Shown: positions 22,751-29,695 of the stretch, piece after piece
How the letters are laid out: every line of letters starts with the position of its first letter
How positions within the stretch are numbered: position 1 is the first letter of the stretch
IMG/VR virus record: IMGVR_UViG_3300035660_001488
Location: 1-33,774 of that record
Direction: 5' to 3' (one strand)
DNA length: 33,774 nucleotides
Origin: a virus
Notes under the pieces: generated by a model
Database searches by the model: none
Seen by the model: only the letters and a program-made list of their open reading frames with translations
Told to the model about the DNA's origin: nothing
Made by a program: the position numbers and the translations under genes

Positions 22751-23578
22751 TTAAACTCCCAATCCGCCGAGAGGCGACTTTGGCGTTCCTTCCCCGAAAA
22801 TCTTTTCTACTCTTTCCTGCTCTTTTGTCTTTTCTTCTTCTGAAGTCGGGGGCGCGCCTTTTCCGCTCTCTACTTGGGCTTTTGCTTTCTTAAGGCGGGC
22901 TTTTTCTTCTTCCGTCATTTCTCCCTCTTCTCCTTTCTGCTTACCAGCGAAGGCATCGACTTTTTCGCACGCTTCCTTCAGCGGGATCACCTTGCCCTTT
23001 TGGGCTGCGGTGTCAATCAAAGCCAATACTAACTCCCGATACTCTGGGCTGGTCTTCAGGAGAGGATGGTCTTTTTGGGCTTCTCTGATTTCTTTTAATG
23101 CCGCGTCTCTTGTCGAACTTTTTTCCTCGTAGGTTTTGTTTATTCTTTTTTCTATCTCTCCCAGAATCCACGTCGCAAAACCCTTCGGAGTCATCTTCTG
23201 AAATTCTTCGTCGTTGGGAATCTCCTCTTTTTTCTCTTTTTCTTTTTCCTCTCCTTCTTCTCCTTCTTTGGCTTTCCCCTTTTCCTTCTCGGCGAGTTTT
23301 ATTTCCAAATCTTTGACTTTCTTTTCCTGCTCATTAAATTCCTTTATGACATCCTCTCTCGATTTGCCGTGCCATCTGTCCTTCTCTTTCTTTTTGGAAT
23401 CCTCGCCTTCTTCTTCGCCCTCGCCCTTATCCTCGCCTTCCTCGTTTTCTTCTTCCTCGTCTTCTTCCCCTTCTTCATTTTCTTCTTTTTCCTCGTCCTC
23501 TTTTTTTTCTTCGTCTTCTTCCTCATCTTCGGGCGGATTGTTGAGAAGTGCGTCGAGTTCCTTATTTTTGTCTGGCAT
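22751..23578 (-). CDS. Acidic scaffolding protein (putative)
   Basis: Protein of 275 aa with an extremely acidic N-terminal third (residues about 15-65 almost all Glu, Asp, Lys and Gly), a Lys/Glu coiled-coil middle and a helical C-terminal domain (about 125-235). It lies immediately upstream of the major capsid protein, the usual place for scaffolds, which are typically acidic and helical. No protease motif is seen. The sequence is low in complexity, so similarity searches may be unhelpful, and the call rests on composition and position. Confidence 0.75.
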   Translation of the reverse strand: MPDKNKELDALLNNPPEDEEEDEEKKEDEEKEENEEGEEDEEEENEEGEDKGEGEEEGEDSKKKEKDRWHGKSREDVIKEFNEQEKKVKDLEIKLAEKEKGKAKEGEEGEEKEKEKKEEIPNDEEFQKMTPKGFATWILGEIEKRINKTYEEKSSTRDAALKEIREAQKDHPLLKTSPEYRELVLALIDTAAQKGKVIPLKEACEKVDAFAGKQKGEEGEMTEEEKARLKKAKAQVESGKGAPPTSEEEKTKEQERVEKIFGEGTPKSPLGGLGV

Positions 23579-23603
23579 AATAAAAATAGTTAATTTTAAT
23601 TTT

Positions 23604-23614
23604 CTCGACCTTTT
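23604..23614 (-). promoter_or_regulatory. AAAGGTCGAG element before the scaffold gene
   Basis: AAAAGGTCGAG on the minus strand begins inside the stop codon of the 70-aa gene, 25 nt before the scaffold ATG at 23578, and is followed by an A/T-rich leader. Confidence 0.5.
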
Positions 23615-23825
23615 AACTCAGCTGTCTTCTGAATTCTTTGCTTCTGGTGATTGAGCTTTTGCAAACCCTGATGGCTGCGGTCTTCTTGTCCTCGCCTGCT
23701 CTCGGATTGAACTCATTATCTGCCATCAGACTGTCCACGCAGGATTTAATTCTGTTGTCAGCTTCCTGACCCGTTTTTGTAGTTTCTTCCCACTTTTTTG
23801 TTTTGCCTTTGATTCCGTATGGCAT
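23613..23825 (-). CDS. Small phage protein with AxxxCK motif
   Basis: Protein of 70 aa beginning MPYGIKGKTKKW and containing EDKKTAAIRVCKSSI. Small proteins combining an MPY-G-x-GK start with a K-x-x-A-I-x-x-C-K motif are frequent in tailed-phage head operons, often near the scaffold. Function is unknown. It lies 4 bp after the 93-aa gene. Confidence 0.65.
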   Translation of the reverse strand: MPYGIKGKTKKWEETTKTGQEADNRIKSCVDSLMADNEFNPRAGEDKKTAAIRVCKSSITRSKEFRRQLS

Positions 23826-23829
23826 AAAT

Positions 23830-24111
23830 TTATTTTTCCCTCATGGCTTCGGCCGCTTCCTCTTTTCCTTTGATGGCGGTCTCGACCATTGAGAGGATTT
23901 TTTCGTAGGTGTTGGCATTGGCTCGGTGCTGGAGATACTCGGAAGCGATCTGCTCGGCGGTCTTGCCTGTAATTTCAAACTCCCGAAGCTCGCCGTATTC
24001 AATGCGGAGCTCCTCTTTGATTTTTTCTTCAAGCCATCTCCAGCCGTCGGTTCTGGTCATCTCCAGCACCGCCAGTCCAGTGTCAAATTTTTCCTCGTTT
24101 GTTCCTGCCAT
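23830..24111 (-). CDS. Hypothetical helical head-operon protein
   Basis: Protein of 93 aa, mainly helical (DGWRWLEEKIKEELRIEYGEL, the first 20 of which are typical). It includes a stretch SEYLQHRANANTYEKILSMVE resembling small proteins found between portal and scaffold genes in many phages. No enzymatic motif. It starts 12 bp after the 98-aa gene. Likely a minor head or assembly protein. Confidence 0.65.
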   Translation of the reverse strand: MAGTNEEKFDTGLAVLEMTRTDGWRWLEEKIKEELRIEYGELREFEITGKTAEQIASEYLQHRANANTYEKILSMVETAIKGKEEAAEAMREK

Positions 24112-24123
24112 TTTTATTTATTT

Positions 24124-24420
24124 TTAAGCAGTTTCTTCTGGCGGTGTTGCTCCTGACGGCATTCCCAATCCGCCCAGATTTGTTTCTTCTGCTCCTGCCA
24201 TTTCAGTCAAGGTGTCGATCAAGCTCTTAACTACATCACCGAGAGCCGACCCGTTTCGCAGGGCGTCTTTGGCTTTGTCTACCACTGCCTGAATCTGGTT
24301 GCATTGTGCTTCTATGTCGCCTTTCGGTGCTTCAGAAGGCGTTAAATTCGGGGCTTCGGGAAGTTGCCCTTCCTCTGGAGTTTCTTCTTTCGGAAGTTCC
24401 TCGTCTTTTTTCTTTGCCAT
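24124..24420 (-). CDS. Hypothetical Glu/Pro-rich head-operon protein
   Basis: Protein of 98 aa with a disordered Glu/Pro-rich N-terminus (residues about 1-36), one helical segment (about 36-75) and a Gly/Pro-rich C-terminus. No recognisable domain. It sits in the run of small genes between portal and scaffold, and an AAGGTCGAG element precedes it by 30 nt. Confidence 0.6.
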   Translation of the reverse strand: MAKKKDEELPKEETPEEGQLPEAPNLTPSEAPKGDIEAQCNQIQAVVDKAKDALRNGSALGDVVKSLIDTLTEMAGAEETNLGGLGMPSGATPPEETA

Positions 24421-24450
24421 GTTGGTTTTTTTAATTTGTTATTTTAATTG

Positions 24451-24459
24451 CTCGACCTT
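24451..24459 (-). promoter_or_regulatory. AAGGTCGAG element before the 98-aa head gene
   Basis: CAAGGTCGAG on the minus strand, 30 nt before the ATG at 24420, right after the stop of the 133-aa gene. The 15-bp block CTATAAACAAGGTCG is repeated exactly at the end of the 68-aa holin gene (7680-7694). Confidence 0.5.
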
Positions 24460-24461
24460 GT

Positions 24462-24863
24462 TTATAGGATTGGGAACGGCTTTCCCCAATCGCACAGAAT
24501 TCCGCTGATGTGGATTTCTGCTGACGGAGTTCCGCCCGGAGTGGTGAACGTGACCACTGCTCGCAGATATCTTTTCTTTCTGGCAATCTGGAAAGTATAG
24601 ACGCTGTCTGCCGCCACTGTTACTTCGTCTCCGCCTTCTGCCGTACTGGGTGAACTGAAACCAGAGTCCTCGTCTTCCTGAATTTTGATTTTGGTTGATG
24701 CCTGACTTCCCAAATCGCCCACTGCCGCTTTCACGAGGGCAGAGGGAAATGCGAATCCGTCTGGCAGATAGGTGTCTACTGCTGCTCCTTCGGTAGTTGC
24801 GTTTATCACCTGAATTGGCAGGAGCTCCGTTAATTTGATGTCGTTTTGTAAATCTTTTGGCAT
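24462..24863 (-). CDS. Phage structural protein of the small all-beta type
   Basis: Protein of 133 aa. The N-terminal segment (VINATTEGAAVDTYLPDGF), the central KIKIQEDEDSGFSSPS and the YLRAVVTFTTPGG strand match a group of small phage proteins often encoded beside the portal or capsid genes, where the sequence resembles a measured-response template of strands. Probably a virion component of the head exterior. It follows the portal gene with an AAAAGGTCGAG element between them. Confidence 0.65.
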   Translation of the reverse strand: MPKDLQNDIKLTELLPIQVINATTEGAAVDTYLPDGFAFPSALVKAAVGDLGSQASTKIKIQEDEDSGFSSPSTAEGGDEVTVAADSVYTFQIARKKRYLRAVVTFTTPGGTPSAEIHISGILCDWGKPFPIL

Positions 24864-24893
24864 GGTTATGTTTGATTCTGTTTAGTTAATTTT

Positions 24894-24904
24894 CTCGACC
24901 TTTT
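24894..24904 (-). promoter_or_regulatory. AAAGGTCGAG element after the portal gene
   Basis: AAAAGGTCGAG on the minus strand directly abuts the portal stop codon and lies 30 nt before the ATG at 24863. Confidence 0.5.
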
Positions 24905-26755
24905 TTATTTGCCTATTTTCCGCAGGATCGGAATCTTTGCCATTACTTTGCTCATGATTCCCTGGGGGGCCGGAATCGGCGACGGCGTCGGCTCCGGAGA
25001 CGGCGTGAGCGGTTCTTTCGGCGCTGTCGGTTGTTTTTCTTTTTCTGGTACTGGCTCTGTGCCTTCTTCTCCCAGCAGTATTTCCTCGTATGATTCTCTG
25101 TCCAATTCTTCCAGAATCATTTTTTGCAATTCTCTTTTTCTCTTTTGCCATTGCTTCACTTCCTCTGGGTTCTGCGGGTCTGGTTTGTCTTGGGCTACGA
25201 ATTTGTCGTAAAGCATCAACACCTGATTTAATCTGGTTTCCTGGTCTGGCGGTATAATCGGCTCGACTTCCACGATGGCATCGACATTCACTTCCTTGTC
25301 TTCTTTTTTGAATTCTTTAAAGTCCACTTCATCGCCGACTATTCGGTAAAGCTTATTTTCGCTGATGAATTCTTGGTTCAGTTCAATCAGATTGTTTACC
25401 AATTGGGTCAGCGATTCTGCGAGCTGATCTGCAAGGACGCCCAATCTCAGATTGCCCTGCCCCAATAACATAGCCACTTTGGCCGCCGGCTCTTGTTTTC
25501 CCTTGGGGCTGCCTTGCATGTATTCGCTTATCGCCAGCGTTCTCTCGATTTCGTTTCTCATCAGCTGGTCCTCGGTGATTCCCATTCCGCTAATTTCTGG
25601 CGGCCTCTCTATCGCCACGTCATCCAGTTTTCTCAACTCCCACTTTTCTCCTGGCGCGAAGATGATGTCGTGTTTTTCTATACCAGAATCTTTTCTGATT
25701 TTCACCACTGGGTCGAGCATCAAAACCACGTCGTCCATTCTCTGATTTCTCAAATCCGCCATTTCAAGAATGGTTGTTTCCACTGGTTCAATATGCCCTG
25801 TCGCCCACAATTCCCAGTTCAAGAAATGGTCTGGCAAGTCAATGAAAATGTTTCCTTTGTTGACTTTAAGGTATGGATTGTCTTCATCCCTGATCAGTAT
25901 TTTCTCGTTGCAGAGACCTATCAATTTTCCTTCTTCAAAATCCCAACATTCCCAAATTTCTATCTGTTTTTCTTTCTCCGCTTTTTGTTCGCTGATGCTT
26001 ACCGTTTCTCCCTCGTCTGTTTTCTTTTCGTCTCCTGCAATCTGCGCCATCTTTTTAATGTTGATTTCGTATCTCTCTTTCTTCCAGTCCTCGACTTGTT
26101 TTGGTTCTACGAATTCCAAATTTTTGTAAAGCTTCGGTAGTCCTGCTTTTTCTCTGGCCTTTTCTTCTCTTTCTATCGCTTCTTTGGTTTTTACGATTCT
26201 GTGTATGATCCAAGGGCAATCTTCCTGAAGGTCTGTGGTTTCGGGTGCCGGCAGGATGTCCCAGAGGTCTATGATTTCTAAGGTCGGGTCATCGTAATCT
26301 CCGCCGGTAGCCGTTCGCCAAAATACTTTTGCTATTCCGTTTCCGAAAATCGTTGCCGATTTCAACCATTGTTTTATCTTCTTTGCCAGCTTAATGACGT
26401 CGAAATCGTAATTGACTAAGTCGTCCCATGATTCCAGCGACTTTGACTGGACGTCTTTTTTTTCTCTGGGCAGGACCCTCGTTTTTCTTTTTGCGGTTGC
26501 CAATCTTGAAATCACCGTCTCGACAATTTCAAAGGCAATCGCCGGCATTAATCTGGTGTTATAGGCGTAATTCTTTTTTTCCTGGTATGCTCGGTAAAGT
26601 TTATACATCCGCAACCATTTCTTTTGGAATGGCGTGTGAAATTCTTTTGCTCTCTTAAATCTTTTTTGCCACTTTTCTATCAATGTTTTTTCTGTGTCGC
26701 TTGGGCTGTAGTCCGCCTCTGATTTTTGCGTTATTTTTGTTTCTTCTTCTGCCAT
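24905..26755 (-). CDS. Portal protein
   Basis: Protein of 616 aa and probably the dodecameric portal through which DNA is packaged. Features include an N-terminal helical region (KWQKRFKRAKEFHTPFQKKW), a membrane-free core with ATIFGNGIAKVFW near 135, a long stem-helix region (GMGITEDQLMRNEIERTLAI) and a C-terminal acidic/Pro-rich tail. It lies at the start of the structural operon with scaffold and capsid genes downstream. I chose the ATG at 26755; the longer frame from 26794 would translate the terminator hairpin. The exact portal subfamily is not resolved, but size and context suit short-tailed phages. Confidence 0.8.
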   Translation of the reverse strand: MAEEETKITQKSEADYSPSDTEKTLIEKWQKRFKRAKEFHTPFQKKWLRMYKLYRAYQEKKNYAYNTRLMPAIAFEIVETVISRLATAKRKTRVLPREKKDVQSKSLESWDDLVNYDFDVIKLAKKIKQWLKSATIFGNGIAKVFWRTATGGDYDDPTLEIIDLWDILPAPETTDLQEDCPWIIHRIVKTKEAIEREEKAREKAGLPKLYKNLEFVEPKQVEDWKKERYEINIKKMAQIAGDEKKTDEGETVSISEQKAEKEKQIEIWECWDFEEGKLIGLCNEKILIRDEDNPYLKVNKGNIFIDLPDHFLNWELWATGHIEPVETTILEMADLRNQRMDDVVLMLDPVVKIRKDSGIEKHDIIFAPGEKWELRKLDDVAIERPPEISGMGITEDQLMRNEIERTLAISEYMQGSPKGKQEPAAKVAMLLGQGNLRLGVLADQLAESLTQLVNNLIELNQEFISENKLYRIVGDEVDFKEFKKEDKEVNVDAIVEVEPIIPPDQETRLNQVLMLYDKFVAQDKPDPQNPEEVKQWQKRKRELQKMILEELDRESYEEILLGEEGTEPVPEKEKQPTAPKEPLTPSPEPTPSPIPAPQGIMSKVMAKIPILRKIGK

Positions 26756-26768
26756 AAAAAATAAAAAA

Positions 26769-26840
26769 ACGAGGTCACAACTTCTCGTCCTCAAAACTTC
26801 TCGTCTTTAAACGATTTGAGGACAGAAGTCGCAACCTCGT
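26769..26840 (-). terminator. Terminator-like hairpin directly before the portal start
   Basis: Arms 26771-26795 and 26815-26838 pair over about 24 bp (several G-U pairs and one bulge) and are followed on the minus strand by GTTTTTTTATTTTTT and the portal ATG. It lies downstream of a strong promoter, so it could attenuate the structural operon unless an antiterminator acts. Confidence 0.7.
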
Positions 26841-26848
26841 CTCTTTTA

Positions 26849-26864
26849 GTTCCAAAATTGGAAC
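26849..26864. promoter_or_regulatory. Perfect 16-bp palindrome (operator-like)
   Basis: GTTCCAAAATTGGAAC is perfectly self-complementary and lies about 30 bp downstream of the predicted transcript start. It could bind a dimeric repressor or antiterminator. Confidence 0.5.
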
Positions 26865-26897
26865 GCCGTCAGGTTACTGATTTTCTTCTGTTATTTA

Positions 26898-26927
26898 ATT
26901 TTAACGCTGTTTGAAAATGTGTGTCAA
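26898..26927 (-). promoter_or_regulatory. Strong promoter of the structural operon
   Basis: Perfect -35 TTGACA (26922-26927), 18-bp spacer and TAAAAT (26898-26903) on the minus strand. The predicted start is near 26891, leaving a leader of about 136 nt to the portal ATG. The -35 begins about 20 bp after the MltG stop codon. Confidence 0.7.
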
Positions 26928-26946
26928 GGGCTATTTGAAAAATTAA

Positions 26947-28266
26947 TCATTCCGTTCCCATTAAAATTTTGCCACACTTCGATTCGGCAGTTTCGGCTAT
27001 GTTTATTATGTCATCTATCTTTGGCTCAACACCATTGAGTTCTTCTCCCGTTTTCAGCTTTGCCATTACAGCCCTATCATGTGTCTGCCAGACGGATTCT
27101 GCTTCGCAATTATTGATTGCCTGCTTAATTAATTCCCATGATTCACTGGCTTGCCCTTCACTACTGATTTCTCCTTTCAGGTATTGTTCGACATTCGCCT
27201 GATGCTCCTCGTAAGTTTTGGAGCAGTGTATCTGTCCGCTTGAATCATGCAGGTAATACAGGCATTCTGTCTCGGTCGAGTTCAGCACGGCGTCGATGGC
27301 ATCAAGTCCTGGATTGTCGATCGGATGCGGAGGAAGTCCTTTATAGAGATAGGTATTATAGAGGGAATCGATTTGTTTGTCGGCGAGTGTAATCGGCTTC
27401 CACCAGTCGCCTTCGCTGATGTAGGTCGCTGTCGGCTGGAGAAGTTCTGGGTTAAAACAGAATCCTTCTTTTCTTGCAGTGCTTTCTGGGTCTTGACATG
27501 GATCGCCTTTGAAATGAATTTTATCATCCCGTGCGTATTGCACAGTGGCGTCGACTTCGAGCTTCATGTCTTTTAATAACCGATTCCAAAGGATACCTGC
27601 GATGAGGGGCATGTCATCTTTGCCTGCTGCTTCTCTCTGCACTATTGATGCGATTTTCAGTGCCGTAGTCCATTTGATGTTTGCCTTCAAGAATTTGTCG
27701 GTGTATGGCTGAAACTTTTCGTTGAATTTTGCCCGCAGGCGGTCGGCAACCTGAAGCGGTTCTTCGTCTTTCGGTATGAGATAAGTGTCGGGAAAGTAGA
27801 CGCCCTCGACGTAGTCGTATTTCATGGCGGTGAATTTTATGACCCAGTCGCTTTTCTGCTGGTCACTCCAGCCGAGTTCTTCGGCAAGCAATTCTGCGAT
27901 CTGCTCTTTGCGGAGTCCCTCAGGAATCACGACCCATTTCATGTATGGCTCGCTGGTCAGGACTTCGGCTAACTCCCACGCATTCATTCCTTTTGAAATT
28001 TTGTATCCGCCTGATTGAATCTTGTCTTGCCAGCCCTTTTTCTTCAGCACGTAATTGAATGCCCATTCGCTTCTTATGTAGCCCTGCTCTTTCAGTATAG
28101 GAATTAATTCTGCTTCGGTCGTGGTCAGGTTTACTACGATCCGTTCTGTCTCTGCTCCTTTCTGCGGTGCTGCGAATTGATGCTGGAATGCGAAGACGCC
28201 GATGCCAATTACCATCACGACGATTCCGCCTGCAATCCCTATTATGATTTTTTTATTTTTAGTCAT
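26947..28266 (-). CDS. mltG: MltG-type endolytic murein transglycosylase
   Basis: Protein of 439 aa homologous in pattern to MltG (YceG-like), which cleaves nascent glycan strands at the inner membrane. A signal-anchor TM helix spans residues 6-28. The LysM-like and catalytic core shows EGVYFPDTY (154-162), the catalytic Glu212 in ASIVQREA, GILWNRL and MKLEVDATVQY (224-244), then YNTYLYKGLPPHPIDNPG (303-320). It extends about 75 residues past the usual end with an unfamiliar tail. I chose ATG 28266, which overlaps the stop of the upstream 57-aa gene in an 8-bp ATGACTAA junction; a TTG at 28299 is less likely. An MltG between terminase and portal genes is unusual. Confidence 0.88.
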   Translation of the reverse strand: MTKNKKIIIGIAGGIVVMVIGIGVFAFQHQFAAPQKGAETERIVVNLTTTEAELIPILKEQGYIRSEWAFNYVLKKKGWQDKIQSGGYKISKGMNAWELAEVLTSEPYMKWVVIPEGLRKEQIAELLAEELGWSDQQKSDWVIKFTAMKYDYVEGVYFPDTYLIPKDEEPLQVADRLRAKFNEKFQPYTDKFLKANIKWTTALKIASIVQREAAGKDDMPLIAGILWNRLLKDMKLEVDATVQYARDDKIHFKGDPCQDPESTARKEGFCFNPELLQPTATYISEGDWWKPITLADKQIDSLYNTYLYKGLPPHPIDNPGLDAIDAVLNSTETECLYYLHDSSGQIHCSKTYEEHQANVEQYLKGEISSEGQASESWELIKQAINNCEAESVWQTHDRAVMAKLKTGEELNGVEPKIDDIINIAETAESKCGKILMGTE

Positions 28267-28432
28267 GATTGAAAATGTAGTATCGCAGGGCATCGGCAAT
28301 CTCTTTGTGCCAGTTCTCTCCCAGTCGCCATCCGTCTTGGTAGAGGGCGTAGGTGACCACTGCCATTCGGAAGCCGACCCAAACGATTGCTGCGATTAAA
28401 ATTCCGATGATGATTTTTTTGTTTCGGGTCAT
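28259..28432 (-). CDS. Small single-TM protein coupled to MltG
   Basis: ORF of 57 aa. Its N-terminus MTRNKKIIIGILIAAIVWVG is nearly the same as that of the downstream MltG (MTKNKKIIIGIAGG...), suggesting duplication of the signal anchor. The remaining 35 residues are amphipathic with two Trp and Tyr-Tyr. Its ATG overlaps the stop of the 329-aa gene (ATGA) and its stop overlaps the MltG start by 8 bp, so it is almost surely translated. It may act as a regulator or partner of MltG in the membrane; the function is unknown. Confidence 0.75.
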   Translation of the reverse strand: MTRNKKIIIGILIAAIVWVGFRMAVVTYALYQDGWRLGENWHKEIADALRYYIFNHD

Positions 28433-29418
28433 AATTTAGGAGTTTTACAATCTTTCAGGATTTCGGTATCTGGGAGGACGCTTCCATCTTCCCCTACGTC
28501 GTAGCAATAGCCATTCTCATCTCTGTAAGCCCTGAAGGTTTTGTAATCGTAAGATTCTGTTATCGTTTCATTTTCTCCGCTTTTAATTTCCCTCTGCTTC
28601 GTTCCGTAATTTATCCAATTTACGAAAGTGAATTCTCCCTCTGGTTTATTCAAAAATGTTCTTAATGCTGCAATGTCTTTCTTTTGTGTTTCTTGCCATT
28701 TTTGCATTATCTCCGTGATTTCTTTTTCGGTCAGGGCGGGTTTGTATTCGTAAGAGAATAATTCTCCACTAAGGTCGCAAATGACGATAGTTCTCCATTC
28801 GCTCTTTGCTAAACTTTGACCCTTTCCGTCTGGAATCAGATTGTAAAAATCTCCTTCGTGGGCTTTAGCCCAGTCGGTGTAGTATGTTCTTTCGTATGCG
28901 TCTGCTTGCCTTAATCTGTAATTCTCTGGGTCAGGCACTAATTTTGCCAGTAGGTTTTGGGCGGATTCTTTTGCTTGGTCAGCAGTAATCCATTTCGTCC
29001 CCTCTATGCAATCTTTTCCTCTATTTAGAATTTCGTTGTTTTCTACATCTACTTCTGTTCTGAATCCTTTGTTGTCCTCGTAGGTTTCAATCACTTTTAA
29101 TTGGGCGAAATCGGTTATTGTTGCTGGGTCGGGGATCCCGTAAGTATAGTATCTTGTTTTTGCTTCTTTGAAGGTTATTGCTAAATCTTCTCCGAAGATG
29201 GATTTGATTTTTTCCATCACTGCCTCTCTTTGTTCTGCGGTTCTGGTTTGATAATATTCCACCAAGACCTGGTCAGATGTTTGGGCTGTCTCGCTTGCTT
29301 TATTTGATTCTTCTGCGATAGTGGTTTTGGTATTTTTTATTTGTTGCAGTCCGATGGCTGTCCCGATTCCTAATCCTATAATTACCGCTCCTATGATGAT
29401 TAAATTCGCTTTTTTCAT
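28429..29418 (-). CDS. Membrane-anchored protein of unknown function
   Basis: Protein of 329 aa with an N-terminal signal anchor (residues about 5-25) and a soluble domain predicted outside the membrane. Residues about 155-235 (ITADQAKESAQNLLAKLV...YRLRQADAYERTYYTDWA) faintly recall PepSY-like modules. Two Cys occur near the C-terminus (YCYDVG, ILKDCKT). It has its own promoter, is coupled to the 57-aa TM protein, and lies in a three-gene membrane cassette with MltG. I do not recognise the family; a role in modifying the host envelope is inferred only from this context. Confidence 0.7.
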   Translation of the reverse strand: MKKANLIIIGAVIIGLGIGTAIGLQQIKNTKTTIAEESNKASETAQTSDQVLVEYYQTRTAEQREAVMEKIKSIFGEDLAITFKEAKTRYYTYGIPDPATITDFAQLKVIETYEDNKGFRTEVDVENNEILNRGKDCIEGTKWITADQAKESAQNLLAKLVPDPENYRLRQADAYERTYYTDWAKAHEGDFYNLIPDGKGQSLAKSEWRTIVICDLSGELFSYEYKPALTEKEITEIMQKWQETQKKDIAALRTFLNKPEGEFTFVNWINYGTKQREIKSGENETITESYDYKTFRAYRDENGYCYDVGEDGSVLPDTEILKDCKTPKL

Positions 29419-29447
29419 GGTTTTTTAATTTCTTAATTTGCTTTCAT

Positions 29448-29457
29448 TTCGACCTTT
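29448..29457 (-). promoter_or_regulatory. AAAGGTCGAA element before the 329-aa gene
   Basis: AAAGGTCGAA on the minus strand, 29 nt before the ATG at 29418 and within the first bases of the transcript predicted from the adjacent promoter. Confidence 0.45.
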
Positions 29458-29470
29458 GCCTTCTATTCTA

Positions 29471-29499
29471 ATTATGCTTTTACCCTGAAATGAAGTCAA
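29471..29499 (-). promoter_or_regulatory. Promoter of the membrane cassette
   Basis: TTGACT (29494-29499), 17-bp spacer and CATAAT (29471-29476) on the minus strand, with a predicted start near 29464. It drives the 329-aa, 57-aa and MltG genes independently of the terminase operon. Confidence 0.65.
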
Positions 29500-29521
29500 A
29501 TAAAAATGAGGGCATAACTCT

Positions 29522-29695
29522 TTAGTCCTTCCCCGTGTCCGACTCTGTTGTTTCTATCCTAATTGGGTAACCATGCCGAATGAAAATTGTAATCCTGCCG
29601 AATTTTAACCTGCGGGCATCTCGGTATGCCTTCTCAATGATTCGCCTTGTTCTTTCTTCTCTGTCTTCTTTTTTTCTTTTATCGGTTTGGTTCAT
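29522..29695 (-). CDS. Small basic protein after the terminase
   Basis: ORF of 57 aa with a highly charged N-terminus (KRKKEDREERTRRIIEKAYR) and a strand-rich second half (GRITIFIRHGYPIRIE). It overlaps the end of the terminase gene by 17 bp. No domain recognised; a DNA-packaging accessory or small DNA-binding role is possible from charge and position. The gap from 29522 to the 329-aa gene holds a promoter and an AAAGGTCGA element. Confidence 0.55.
   Translation of the reverse strand: MNQTDKRKKEDREERTRRIIEKAYRDARRLKFGRITIFIRHGYPIRIETTESDTGKD

Noticed and set aside
23214-23654. Plus-strand Ser/Phe-rich open frame opposite the scaffold
   Set aside because: It is the reverse reading of the GAA/GAG-rich acidic region, giving runs of Ser and Phe; clearly a composition artefact.
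25493-26140. Plus-strand open frame of 215 codons opposite the portal gene
   Set aside because: It lies wholly within the portal gene, is rich in Phe/Ser/Leu as expected for the reverse of a Lys/Glu-rich gene, and has no recognisable domain.
26756-26794. Longer portal N-terminus
   Set aside because: The extra codons translate the terminator hairpin and T run; the ATG at 26755 gives a normal start.
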